From positions 18,488 to 82,487 of the forward strand of contig NZ_JAMKBJ010000013.1 in the NCBI RefSeq assembly GCF_027563315.1: a DNA stretch of 64,000 bases, read 5' to 3'. This DNA comes from Paenisporosarcina quisquiliarum (lineage in GTDB: Bacteria > Bacillota > Bacilli > Bacillales_A > Planococcaceae). Shown piece by piece: positions 26,824-34,761 of this stretch (positions are counted from its first letter, which is position 1; every line of letters begins with the position of its first letter). The notes beneath the pieces were generated by a model that ran no database searches, was not told where the DNA came from, and saw nothing but the letters and a program-made list of their open reading frames with translations. Both the position numbers and the translations under genes were made by a program.

Positions 26824-26889
26824 GTTTTTTCCACCTCACTAAATAGACGAAATTCGTGTTAAAAGGTTTGCGAAGGGGTAGATATAGTA

Positions 26890-27942
26890 ATGAATCAATC
26901 AAATGAAGCAGGTGAATCAATGAACACATCAAAATGGATGGATCTTCGCATTCGTTTCCGTCATATACTCTTTGCCATTATCGGTTTAATTGTCTTGGTC
27001 GCAGTTGCCACAGCTGGTTTCATGGCATTGGAAAATCTCAAATTCTTTGATGCCTTTTATTTAACAATTATATCGCTGATGACGGTGGGCTATGGTGACA
27101 TAGTTCCCGAAACGGAAGCGGGGCAAAAATTCGCATTATTACTTATTCCATTAGGTGTGGCATTTGTCACGTACGCAATGGGAGCAGTGGCTTCTTATTT
27201 CATTGAACATCAACTATCCGTAAAGGTGTGGAATAAACGTATGGAACATGCAATTAAACATTTGGAAGATCATATTGTCGTATGTGGATTAGGGCGAGTG
27301 GGAAGACAGGTTTATGAGCAATTAAAAGAAGAAGATGTCCCTGTCATTTACATCCATGACTCCGAAGAAGAAATGGTGGAGCACTTAGCGGAAGGAACGC
27401 TTCGTATCGTTGGCAGTCCATTGCAGGAAAATATCTTGAAAGAAGCGAATGTGGCAAAAGCTCGAGGCTTGATTGCGACGTTACCGAGTGACTCAGATAA
27501 TGTGTTTATCACCATCAAAGCGAAAGCCTTAAATGAAAAGATTGAAGTGGTGGCAAGAGCGGAAAACGCAGGCTCTGAAGAAGTATTGTTGCGTGCGGGT
27601 GCCAGTCGAGTAATCAATCCCTCTACAATTGGTGGCCGGGAATTAGTAAGTTCCGTACTACGTCCAGAAGGTACAGATTTAGTGAATCTTCTAATTCATA
27701 CAAAAGAAAAAAAGCAGTCCCTCGAAGAAGTGTCGCTTGAGGAAGCCTGTACATACATCGGGAAATCTTTAAAAGAATCCGCGATACGTAATGAGATGGG
27801 TGTAACTGTTCTGGCAATCCGTCGTGGAGAGGAACTCATTAGCAATCCCTCCTCAGATGAAGTGTTGAAGAAGGAAGATGTTTTAATCATATATGGGGAG
27901 AAAGATACGAGCGAAGCGTTTAAAAAGAAATGCAAAGGGTAA
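26890..27942 (+). CDS. potassium channel with RCK (TrkA-N/TrkA-C) domain
   Basis: A 350-residue MthK-like subunit: two membrane helices flank the pore helix and selectivity filter TVGYGD (about residue 66). A Rossmann RCK domain follows (GLGRVGRQVYEQL near 130), then a TrkA-C domain in the last 80 residues. Four such subunits form a K+ channel gated by a cytoplasmic ligand ring. Two starts are possible: 26890 with AGGGG at a long 11 bases, or 26920 with CAGGTG closer. It resembles B. subtilis YugO. Confidence 0.9.
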   Translation: MNQSNEAGESMNTSKWMDLRIRFRHILFAIIGLIVLVAVATAGFMALENLKFFDAFYLTIISLMTVGYGDIVPETEAGQKFALLLIPLGVAFVTYAMGAVASYFIEHQLSVKVWNKRMEHAIKHLEDHIVVCGLGRVGRQVYEQLKEEDVPVIYIHDSEEEMVEHLAEGTLRIVGSPLQENILKEANVAKARGLIATLPSDSDNVFITIKAKALNEKIEVVARAENAGSEEVLLRAGASRVINPSTIGGRELVSSVLRPEGTDLVNLLIHTKEKKQSLEEVSLEEACTYIGKSLKESAIRNEMGVTVLAIRRGEELISNPSSDEVLKKEDVLIIYGEKDTSEAFKKKCKG

Positions 27943-27996
27943 ATGAAGATTGTTATGAAATACAAATAATTATGAATTGTCTAAGGAGGATACGCT

Positions 27997-29769
27997 ATGA
28001 TGGATCAGTACTATTGGAGAGACACTCTCTCTTTTTTACCAGAACTTTTGCTAGCTTTGTTGGTATTATTAATCGGATTTTTTGTGGCAAAGTTCCTGGA
28101 AAACCTTACGTACAAAATGTTACGTAAAGCACGTGTTAATGAACGACTAGGAAACAAAAATGAAAAGTGGACAGTCGAAAAGATTATCAGTAAAGTAGTC
28201 TTCTTCGTCGTGTTGATTCTTGCATTTGTACTATTCTTTAATATCTTAAACTTGAATTCTATGGCAATGCCTTTTGTTTCCATGTATTCAGGCTTAACGG
28301 GTGCTTTCCTTAACATTTTGAAAGCAGGTTTAATCTTACTATTTGCTTGGGTGTTAGCTACGGTTGTTAAAAAAGTCATCCAAATGGCTGGCAACAAGCT
28401 GAACTTGAACAAATATGTGTCGAAAACAGGTATGGATGCAAATCCTGCCGATCAAGCAAAATGGACAGATACAGCAGCTAACGTTGCGTATTATCTTATT
28501 TTCTTATTATTCATTCCAGCCGTATTAAACGCTCTTGGAATTGATGGACTAAGTGGACCGTTTGAAGGAATGCTTGCAAGCTTCTTTAACTTCATTCCTA
28601 AACTAGTATCTGCAGCATTAGTATTCTTCATCGGTTGGTTTGTTGCGAAACTGGTTCGTAACCTACTTGAGAAGTTTTTACAATCTGCAGGAGCAGACCG
28701 CTTGGCAGAACGTTTAAATATTTCTTCTTTCTTTGAAGGGACTAGCCTTTCAAAAGTTGTAGGAATTATCGCGTTTATTTTAATCATGATTCCAGTATCG
28801 ATTACTGCACTTGAAATTTTAGATTTAGATGGAATTTCTGGTCCAGCAGTAGGTATGTTGAATGACATTTTAGCTATGTTGCCAAAAATTGCAATTGCGA
28901 TCATCCTTATCTTAGTAGGGATTGTTGCAGCTAGATGGGTGAAAGATATTGTTGTGTCATTGCTTGAAAAAATGGGTGTCAACTCAATTTTCGGTAAAAT
29001 GGGCTTCAAATCAGGTGCTGGATCAGCTCCATCTTTCGCTTCACTATTAGGTACAGTCGTACAAGTTATCATCATCTTATTGTTTGTTGTAGAAGCGCTA
29101 CAATTACTTGAACTTGAATTTATGGTTACACTAGCAACAGGTATTTTTGCTTACTTGCCATCAGTTATTGCTGCTATCATCATTCTTGCAGTTGGTTTCT
29201 GGTTAGCAAATATGGCAGAACAATTAGTGGGCAGTGTGATGAGCCATTCTTCAGGTACACCACATGTATTACGTTATGTTGCGAAATATGCAATTCTTGC
29301 ATTCGCATTCTTTATGGCATTAGATCAACTAGGCATTGCAGCTTCAATTATTAACTCTGCGTTCATCCTTATCTTAGGTGGCGTAGCATTAGCATTCGGT
29401 CTAGCATTCGGTTTAGGCGGACGCGAACATGCTTCTCGTTATTTAAGCAAGATGGAAAAGAGTTTGCAAAATGCTGAAGTGTCAAAAGAAAACTATAAAG
29501 CTGAAAAAGAATCGATTAAAGAATCTTTAAAAGAATCTTTTAAGCCTGAACAAGCAAAAGAACAAAGTTTACGTGGATTCAATGCACATGTAGACGAAGT
29601 GAATCCAGCTAACTCTGTGAGACCAGTTGATGAGGGCTTCAACACACCTTCACCAGACGAAGTTCATCCATATGATGAAGTTCCACCAAATGAAGGGTCT
29701 TCATTTAACAAAGATGCACACGACAGTTGGAATAGCACGAAACCTAAAGACGATCCATTTAGACCTTAA
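27997..29769 (+). CDS. mechanosensitive-type channel with tandem TM-helix repeats
   Basis: The 590-residue protein is built from repeats of the PF05552 TM-helix: LLLALLVLLIGFFVAKFLE near 15, a degenerate copy near 105, LVSAALVFFIGWFVAKLVRN near 203, IAIAIILILVGIVAARWVKD near 300 and VIAAIIILAVGFWLANMAEQ near 390. The last hydrophobic block (GGVALAFGLAFGLGGREHA) resembles MscS pore-lining helices and may be the channel. The C-terminal 100 residues are hydrophilic. AAGGAGG precedes the ATG. It is 54 bases after the K+ channel gene, so an ion-homeostasis operon is likely. Confidence 0.85.
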   Translation: MMDQYYWRDTLSFLPELLLALLVLLIGFFVAKFLENLTYKMLRKARVNERLGNKNEKWTVEKIISKVVFFVVLILAFVLFFNILNLNSMAMPFVSMYSGLTGAFLNILKAGLILLFAWVLATVVKKVIQMAGNKLNLNKYVSKTGMDANPADQAKWTDTAANVAYYLIFLLFIPAVLNALGIDGLSGPFEGMLASFFNFIPKLVSAALVFFIGWFVAKLVRNLLEKFLQSAGADRLAERLNISSFFEGTSLSKVVGIIAFILIMIPVSITALEILDLDGISGPAVGMLNDILAMLPKIAIAIILILVGIVAARWVKDIVVSLLEKMGVNSIFGKMGFKSGAGSAPSFASLLGTVVQVIIILLFVVEALQLLELEFMVTLATGIFAYLPSVIAAIIILAVGFWLANMAEQLVGSVMSHSSGTPHVLRYVAKYAILAFAFFMALDQLGIAASIINSAFILILGGVALAFGLAFGLGGREHASRYLSKMEKSLQNAEVSKENYKAEKESIKESLKESFKPEQAKEQSLRGFNAHVDEVNPANSVRPVDEGFNTPSPDEVHPYDEVPPNEGSSFNKDAHDSWNSTKPKDDPFRP

Positions 29770-29783
29770 TTAAGTTTTGAAAG

Positions 29784-29818
29784 CAGCAACTCCCATCTAT
29801 TGGAGTTGCTGTTTTTTT
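29784..29818 (+). terminator. terminator of the mechanosensitive-type channel gene
   Basis: CAGCAACTCC pairs with GGAGTTGCTG over an 8-base loop, followed by T7. Confidence 0.85.
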
Positions 29819-29855
29819 GTGTGAAGAAAATGGATTTATTGAGTGAATGACGGCT

Positions 29856-29953
29856 CAGTCTGACTTTAAGCCGTTCACGTCTGAAAAACGGGGGATGACG
29901 TCTGAAAAAATTGTCTTCACGTCTGAAAAATTGTCGTGCACGTCTGAAAAAAA
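29856..29953. repeat. 21-bp-period intergenic array (core ACGTCTGAAAA)
   Basis: Cores start at 29877, 29898, 29919 and 29940, exactly 21 bases apart, with a degenerate copy in phase at 29856 (AGTCTGAC). The ten bases between cores differ. The core resembles the ACGTAGGAA arrays (ACGT, two variable bases, GAA, A-tract). A minus-strand reading frame with repeated FFRR across the array is a by-product of the 21-base period. The array starts about 40 bases after a terminator; 29954-30190 shows only AT-rich promoter-like sequence. Confidence 0.85.
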
Positions 29954-30206
29954 GCCGTATGCCAACAGAAAAGGCTGCTAGTTTCATCGGCAGCCCCATT
30001 CCGTGTTTTCATAACACCATGTTTTATAGTGAAAAACGTGAATCAGTATGAAACTATTTTCAAACAAATAAAATAACACAAGGACAAATCAAGATTTAGC
30101 CCGATATAATGTGGCGTTTGAATAATATATTTTCGATTTTTCTGTTTCTTTTTATAATAGATTCAGCTACCCTTAATTTATCAAGTATCGATAAGGGGAT
30201 TAAAAC

Positions 30207-30677
30207 ATGGAGACATTAGGTCAATTAAACTTTGCGCGAATATATACGCAAGGGAGATTGCAATCAGTAAAAGATGAGCAATGGGATATCCAACCGGAAG
30301 GGTTTCACAATACAATCCGATGGAATGTCGGTCATATATTTGTATCGATGGAGAGTTTAATCCATCGTGGAGTACCTGAATACGAGATTTCTCATCCCGA
30401 ATGGATGTCTTTGTTCGCGCCAGGAACAAAACCCTCTGATTGGACAGTTGACCCTCCAACGAACGAACAGTTACTGACTGCTTTGGCAGAACAACCTGCA
30501 CGGGTCAAAGAATTCCTGACAGGTAAACTAGATCAACAAATGCCTGATGTTATGTCGATTGGGAAATTCCACGACATGGCAACGGTTGAGGCAGTGATTC
30601 AATTTGTGATATGGCATGAAGGAATTCATGCAGGCATCATTTTTGCTTTGAATAAAATGACGGCTGGTTTAGAGTAA
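30207..30677 (+). CDS. DinB-family protein
   Basis: A 156-residue four-helix-bundle protein. The DinB metal-site histidines are visible in WNVGHIF (near residue 48) and HEGIHAG (near 141 and 145). DinB-like proteins include bacillithiol- or mycothiol-dependent S-transferases; in Bacillales a bacillithiol transferase role is plausible but not shown by sequence. AAGGGG precedes the ATG. The gene stands alone between two 21-bp arrays. Confidence 0.83.
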   Translation: METLGQLNFARIYTQGRLQSVKDEQWDIQPEGFHNTIRWNVGHIFVSMESLIHRGVPEYEISHPEWMSLFAPGTKPSDWTVDPPTNEQLLTALAEQPARVKEFLTGKLDQQMPDVMSIGKFHDMATVEAVIQFVIWHEGIHAGIIFALNKMTAGLE

Positions 30678-30692
30678 AAAAAGCAAGATAGG

Positions 30693-30730
30693 AGTGGCTT
30701 TGACTGAAAACATGTCAAAGCCACTTTTTT
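30693..30730 (+). terminator. terminator of the DinB-family gene
   Basis: AGTGGCTTTGAC pairs with GTCAAAGCCACT over a 9-base loop, followed by T5-6. Confidence 0.85.
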
Positions 30731-30784
30731 GCACGTTCAATATGTGAAGATGTGATGGCCCGCGTAGAAAATATGAGCTTTTAT

Positions 30785-30882
30785 GTCCAGGTAGACATTT
30801 TTGTGGTCCAGGTAGACAAAGCACGGTTCCAGGTAGACAGATTGGTCCTCCAGGTAGACAGTTTCGCATTCCAGGTTGTACA
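30785..30882. repeat. 21-bp-period intergenic array (core CCAGGTAGACA)
   Basis: Cores start at 30787, 30808, 30829, 30850 and 30871 (the last degenerate), all exactly 21 bases apart. Four cores are identical over 11 bases while the ten bases between them are unrelated (TTTTTGTGGT, AAGCACGGTT, GATTGGTCCT, GTTTCGCATT). That conserved-core/variable-spacer pattern argues against simple recent tandem duplication. It lies about 55 bases after the DinB terminator. The rest of 30883-30990 is AT-rich with no gene. Confidence 0.87.
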
Positions 30883-30990
30883 AAATTTCACTAGAATCAA
30901 ATTTTTAACGAATATTAATAAAATATGGATATATTTAGACGTAGTTCTAATGAATCTCCAATAACGTATCAAGAAATAGAGAAAACCACT

Positions 30991-31022
30991 AAAAAACAAC
31001 CTCCCAATTGGAAGGTTGTTTT
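30991..31022 (-). terminator. terminator of the lia operon
   Basis: AAAACAACCT and AGGTTGTTTT flank an inner CCAATTGG palindrome, with a T-rich exit on the minus strand. Confidence 0.82.
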
Positions 31023-31659
31023 ATGTTTTAGGCACTAAATCTTGTTGAAACGCATACACAACGGCTTGTGTGCGGTCTTGCACCTCGAGTTTGGAAAGGA
31101 TGTTGCTGACATGTGTTTTAACGGTCTTCAATGCAATAAACAATTCATCAGCAATGTCCTGGTTGCTACGACCTTTCGCCATTAACATTAGGATTTCGTG
31201 CTCGCGTTCAGTCAACTCATCGTGAAGCGGACGAGTTTGACCTTGGCGCATCCGTTTCATCATTTTGTTCGTGACTTCTGGCTCCAAAACAGCTTGCCCA
31301 GACAATGTATCGCGAATCGCAGTTGCGATTTGTTTCGCATTAGATGTTTTCAGTACATAACTGACAGCACCAGCTTCAAGGGCTGGGTACACTTTATCAT
31401 CATCAAGGAAACTGGTGACAATCATGATTTTTGCTTGAGGCCATTTGGAAATGATTTCTTTTGTGGCTTCTGCGCCATTCATAATGGGCATCACCATATC
31501 CATCAGCACGATATCCGGACGCAGTGATAATACCAGATCAACAGCTTCCTTGCCGTTGACGGCTTCTCCGATTACATCCATATCAGGCTGTGCTTGTAAG
31601 TAAGCGGACACGCCTATCCGGACCATTTCATGATCATCAACGAGTACGATTCGAATCAT
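31021..31659 (-). CDS. liaR: LiaR-type NarL/FixJ response regulator
   Basis: About 212 residues. The receiver domain has VDDHE, the phospho-acceptor Asp in VLMDMVMPIMNG, and the Lys in YVLKTSN. The C-terminal LuxR-type helix-turn-helix is LTEREHEILMLMAKGRSNQDIADELFI followed by KTVKTHVSNIL. It is the output of the cell-envelope stress system, expected to activate liaIH. The ATG at 31659 follows AAAGGA and overlaps the kinase gene by 23 bases. Assignment to LiaR rests on the adjacent kinase, LiaF, LiaH and LiaI. Confidence 0.92.
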   Translation of the reverse strand: MIRIVLVDDHEMVRIGVSAYLQAQPDMDVIGEAVNGKEAVDLVLSLRPDIVLMDMVMPIMNGAEATKEIISKWPQAKIMIVTSFLDDDKVYPALEAGAVSYVLKTSNAKQIATAIRDTLSGQAVLEPEVTNKMMKRMRQGQTRPLHDELTEREHEILMLMAKGRSNQDIADELFIALKTVKTHVSNILSKLEVQDRTQAVVYAFQQDLVPKT

Positions 31660-32680
31660 CAATTTCCAATCCTTTCTCAACCGGTACTTTTACTTCCACG
31701 ATCGTTCCTTGTGATGGGACGGAGACCACTTTGCTGGTGCCACCCATTTCGACTGCCCGTTCTTGTATGTGATGTAACCCGTAAGAACCTGTTTTTCCTT
31801 CATCATTCATAAATCCAATGCCATTATCCTGTACACGGAAAATAGCGAGTCCATCTCTCTCCACAAATAGAATGTCGACTTCACTTGCATTTGCATGACG
31901 CAATGTGTTGGATAGCGTTTCTTGTGCAATGCGGAATAAATGGTCTTCCGCACCTTTGGAAAGAGAGATATCCTCCAGTCGGAAGCGGATGGTGAAGTGT
32001 ACTTTTTGTTGCAATTCAAACAGTAATTCTTCAAGACCTTGAGCCAAAGATTTGTTATGAAGTGCTGCAGGACGTAAGTGGAGAAGGAGGGCACGCATTT
32101 CAAGTTGTGCTTGCTGCACCATTTTTTCAGCTTGAGCCAATGGTTTCGGGACTTCATTCTCCTGCTGTTCCGTGATTGCTGATAGCAACATGGAGGCAGC
32201 AAATAACTGCTGCGACACAGAATCGTGAAGTTCTCTTGCTAGTCGCTGGCGTTCCTGAATAATGCGTTCCTGAATCCGCTTGTCTTCGCCTTCAGCCCGT
32301 TCGTCTGACATTCGTTGCAAACTTCTTTTTTGTGTAGTGATCAGCGTCGAAACATCACCTAGAGTTTTATGTAATTTCGACGATACTTTTGGAGCGGACA
32401 ATCCATCAATTTGTTGATCGGTATTTGTGACTGCCTGTAAATAGTTGTCGACCGCTCGCTCTCTTTTTCTCGCCAGAGTCGTGCTGGAAATAGCTGTTCC
32501 CATACTAATACTAAGTAATGAAATAGCGATCCAAATCGCTATAGGCAAATCGCCTTCTTCTGATAGGAGAAGGTACCAGTTATCGTATGATGGCCATCCT
32601 ATAAGATACGTTAATAACCCCATGAGGAAAGCAGTAAGAATTATGAATAATAGGATTGTACGTCCGATAAATCCACTCAT
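31637..32680 (-). CDS. liaS: LiaS-type intramembrane-sensing histidine kinase
   Basis: A 347-residue kinase with two N-terminal helices (about 7-28 and 45-65) separated by a very short extracytoplasmic loop, typical of intramembrane sensors. A HAMP-like linker is followed by the HisKA_3 box RLARELHDSVSQQLFAASM and a HATPase domain ending GSYGLHHIQERA. In the Lia system it responds to lipid II-cycle antibiotics through LiaF. It overlaps liaF by 4 bases and liaR by 23. Confidence 0.93.
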   Translation of the reverse strand: MSGFIGRTILLFIILTAFLMGLLTYLIGWPSYDNWYLLLSEEGDLPIAIWIAISLLSISMGTAISSTTLARKRERAVDNYLQAVTNTDQQIDGLSAPKVSSKLHKTLGDVSTLITTQKRSLQRMSDERAEGEDKRIQERIIQERQRLARELHDSVSQQLFAASMLLSAITEQQENEVPKPLAQAEKMVQQAQLEMRALLLHLRPAALHNKSLAQGLEELLFELQQKVHFTIRFRLEDISLSKGAEDHLFRIAQETLSNTLRHANASEVDILFVERDGLAIFRVQDNGIGFMNDEGKTGSYGLHHIQERAVEMGGTSKVVSVPSQGTIVEVKVPVEKGLEIDDSNRTR

Positions 32681-33378
32681 TTGCGAATCACCTCAACATC
32701 TCCAAGCCATGTTGATACAGCAATGACTAATTCGGAAGTGGCACTACCTTGAGCTTCTGCATACCCATTTTGAAGGACAATCGATTGATTCCATAAACGT
32801 TTTTTACTGGCACTAAAAAGTCGGGCATCTCCAAGTAACGTCGTGTAATGGATACGAACAGGAATTTCATAAGGAACAAGCACGCTGATTTTCCCGATTC
32901 CCTGGCGAACGGAAACAAAAGAAGTTCCTTTTGGCAACACCGTTTGAGTCGCATCTATGGTGATGTTTCCGTAAATCCCTTGAACGTGCACATCTTGCCA
33001 TTCATATGCCTGAAAAGGTGTAGTTTGAACAGAAAAGAGTTTGTTTTGAATGATGGCATTCGGTGTTTCTACGTCACCGAGAAATGGTTCAATTACTTGT
33101 TGTGTTTCATCGCCTTTCCAAAGTCGCACTAAAATATAGACCATTGTAGCTGCGATTAATAAGCGCAAGCTCCACATGGAAAGTAAGGCAACCCCTAAGA
33201 AAGCAATGCCGCTCCAGAAAAACAAGCGGCTTCTTTTCCGAAGACTGATATAAATTAACCCGATACCAAAAAGAACGAATAACACACTTCCATTATGGAA
33301 GAACATCGCTTCGATAAATATAAGTAGCAAGGCAGCCAATAGCCAAAATGTAATTCGCTCAGTTGAAAATCGTTGCAA
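32677..33378 (-). CDS. liaF: LiaF-type inhibitor of the envelope stress kinase
   Basis: A 233-residue protein with four N-terminal helices (to about residue 90) and a C-terminal beta-rich domain of the cell-wall-active-antibiotics-response family, ending LVIAVSTWLGDVEVIRK. LiaF keeps LiaS off without stress. The order liaF-liaS-liaR and the stop/start overlaps match Bacillus. There is no liaG equivalent between it and liaH. Confidence 0.9.
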   Translation of the reverse strand: MQRFSTERITFWLLAALLLIFIEAMFFHNGSVLFVLFGIGLIYISLRKRSRLFFWSGIAFLGVALLSMWSLRLLIAATMVYILVRLWKGDETQQVIEPFLGDVETPNAIIQNKLFSVQTTPFQAYEWQDVHVQGIYGNITIDATQTVLPKGTSFVSVRQGIGKISVLVPYEIPVRIHYTTLLGDARLFSASKKRLWNQSIVLQNGYAEAQGSATSELVIAVSTWLGDVEVIRK

Positions 33379-33448
33379 AGCTATTCCTCCTTTTTCGTAA
33401 CGGATTCCTCGACTAACAAGTAACCACTGTTGTAATTAATCTTAGTTA

Positions 33449-33477
33449 AAAGGAGAAGACAAGTGCCTTCTCCTTTA
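33449..33477 (-). terminator. terminator or attenuator between liaH and liaF
   Basis: AAAGGAGAAG pairs with CTTCTCCTTT around a GTGC-type loop, with a T4 exit on the minus strand. It would separate highly expressed liaIH from liaFSR. The 33379-33551 gap also contains several CAGTG/CACTG words with no clear role. Confidence 0.7.
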
Positions 33478-33551
33478 TTTTGGTTTTTACTTTCAAGCAC
33501 TTAACAGTGACTTTTCAGTAACAGTGCTAGAGCAGTGCTTTTCTATTAATA

Positions 33552-34199
33552 TTACACAATTTCTTGTTGCGGTTGTGCATTTTTTTCTAGCATGTCTAAT
33601 CTGCGTTCCATGGATGATAAATCATGTTGTTTTTCAATGCGTTGACCTAGACGTTCGATGTATTGTTCCATTTCTTCAAAGGCCAATAATCTTTTTTCAC
33701 CGTTTTTTGATGCTTCAGGTTGAAGGACTCGGTCCATTTGGTGATGGGCACGAGTAACATTTTCTTTGCCCATAAGCTGTAGTTGGCGAACTTTCATATC
33801 TTTCAGTTTGTGTTTCATTTCTTCGAACTTTTGTTCAAGCCCAAATAACTCCTCAGTTGTGCGAGATATGCTCGCTTGTAATACGTCTTTACGGTTCGTG
33901 TAGGCTGTAACTTCTGCTTCGGCAAAAACAATTAATTCACCTTCATTTGTCTGACGGGCAAGCTCCAGTTGTGAGGTGCGTTTAGCCTGCATGTCTATTG
34001 CTTCTTGCAATTCTTTTTCAAGTTGGGCTTTAAGTTGTGCTTGGCGCTCAATCCATTTACCTGTTTGTTCGGTTTGTTTTTCTGCTTCACGAATGTATTG
34101 ATTTAACATAGCGATGGGATTTTTCTGTTCTTTTTTGTCGAATACGTTGTGAAGATCTGCTTCAAATGCATGCTTGAATCGTTTCCATAATGTTGTCAT
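33552..34199 (-). CDS. liaH: LiaH, PspA/IM30-family membrane-stress protein
   Basis: A 215-residue, almost entirely helical coiled-coil protein with charged heptads from about residue 25 to 200 and the PspA N-terminal amphipathic helix. Length fits B. subtilis LiaH (about 225). PspA-family proteins oligomerise and shield damaged membranes. It lies 12 bases after liaI, and is the expected main output of LiaR. Confidence 0.9.
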   Translation of the reverse strand: MTTLWKRFKHAFEADLHNVFDKKEQKNPIAMLNQYIREAEKQTEQTGKWIERQAQLKAQLEKELQEAIDMQAKRTSQLELARQTNEGELIVFAEAEVTAYTNRKDVLQASISRTTEELFGLEQKFEEMKHKLKDMKVRQLQLMGKENVTRAHHQMDRVLQPEASKNGEKRLLAFEEMEQYIERLGQRIEKQHDLSSMERRLDMLEKNAQPQQEIV

Positions 34200-34211
34200 G
34201 TGTAGTGCCTC

Positions 34212-34568
34212 CTATTTGTTTAGTTCGTTCCACTGTTTTTCAAAGTTAATAAACGGGTCTGAAGATGCTGCAGTCAGTTGTGTAGGGAAAGCAATCGGTT
34301 GTTGTTTCCATTCGCGAATGACATACCATAAACCGGCAATCGCTAGAATACCGAAGAAACCGGGCACATTTGCTACAGCTGTCAGTAATCCGATCAGTCC
34401 AACGGCAATCCAAGAAATTTTAGCCAGTTTTGATCCTCCCTTTAAATAGAAATGCATTCCTGCGAACACAAGCAGTGCAGATAATGCAAGACCTAAAAGT
34501 GGTCCCAAATTGACCAGTGCCACGATGCCTGCGATTACGCCAACTACGATTAATCCAAATTTTTTCAT
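34212..34568 (-). CDS. liaI: LiaI-like small membrane protein
   Basis: A 118-residue protein with three or four hydrophobic segments in the first 90 residues and a hydrophilic C-terminus (FINFEKQWNELNK). Size, topology and position directly before liaH match LiaI, which anchors LiaH at the membrane. Sequence alone is not diagnostic; the symbol rests on context. AAAGGAGAG precedes the ATG. I could not identify a LiaR operator in 34569-34720. Confidence 0.75.
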   Translation of the reverse strand: MKKFGLIVVGVIAGIVALVNLGPLLGLALSALLVFAGMHFYLKGGSKLAKISWIAVGLIGLLTAVANVPGFFGILAIAGLWYVIREWKQQPIAFPTQLTAASSDPFINFEKQWNELNK

Positions 34569-34720
34569 GTGTTTGTCTCTCCTTTCAAATTGTAAGTTAA
34601 TCGTACCAACTGAACGTGATTCACCAAACGGGCTTGGAATGCATTTTTTACTAAGACCAGAGACGTAGAAGGTTCTAAGAAGAGAGTAGAAAATTTAGGG
34701 ATAGTTATGTAAAATAATAG

Positions 34721-34738
34721 TGAGTGAATATTCATTCA
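34721..34738 (+). promoter_or_regulatory. FadR-type operator
   Basis: TGAGTGAATATTCATTCA matches the Bacillus FadR (TetR-family) operator, TGAATGA followed by TCATTCA-type half-sites, with one mismatch. It sits 24 bases before the thiolase start, over the promoter. FadR releases DNA on binding long-chain acyl-CoA, so the operon should be induced by fatty acids. Confidence 0.8.
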
Positions 34739-34761
34739 ATTCCGATTAAAGAGGTGTGACG

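Noticed and set aside
29766..29999. Minus-strand frame encoding repeated FFRR units
   Set aside because: It is the 21-bp array read in frame: 21 is a multiple of three, so the array stays open. No ribosome site and no conservation at codon level.
30785..30882. CRISPR array
   Set aside because: Repeats of 11 and spacers of 10 bases are far below CRISPR dimensions and there are no cas genes.
30752..30964. Frames on both strands encoding QVD- or STW-type heptads
   Set aside because: Same reason: a by-product of the 21-bp period, with core bases equally conserved at all codon positions.
33481..33551. Clustered CAGTG/CACTG words downstream of liaH
   Set aside because: Intervals of 17 and 11 do not match the 21-bp arrays and no clear fold or operator emerges.
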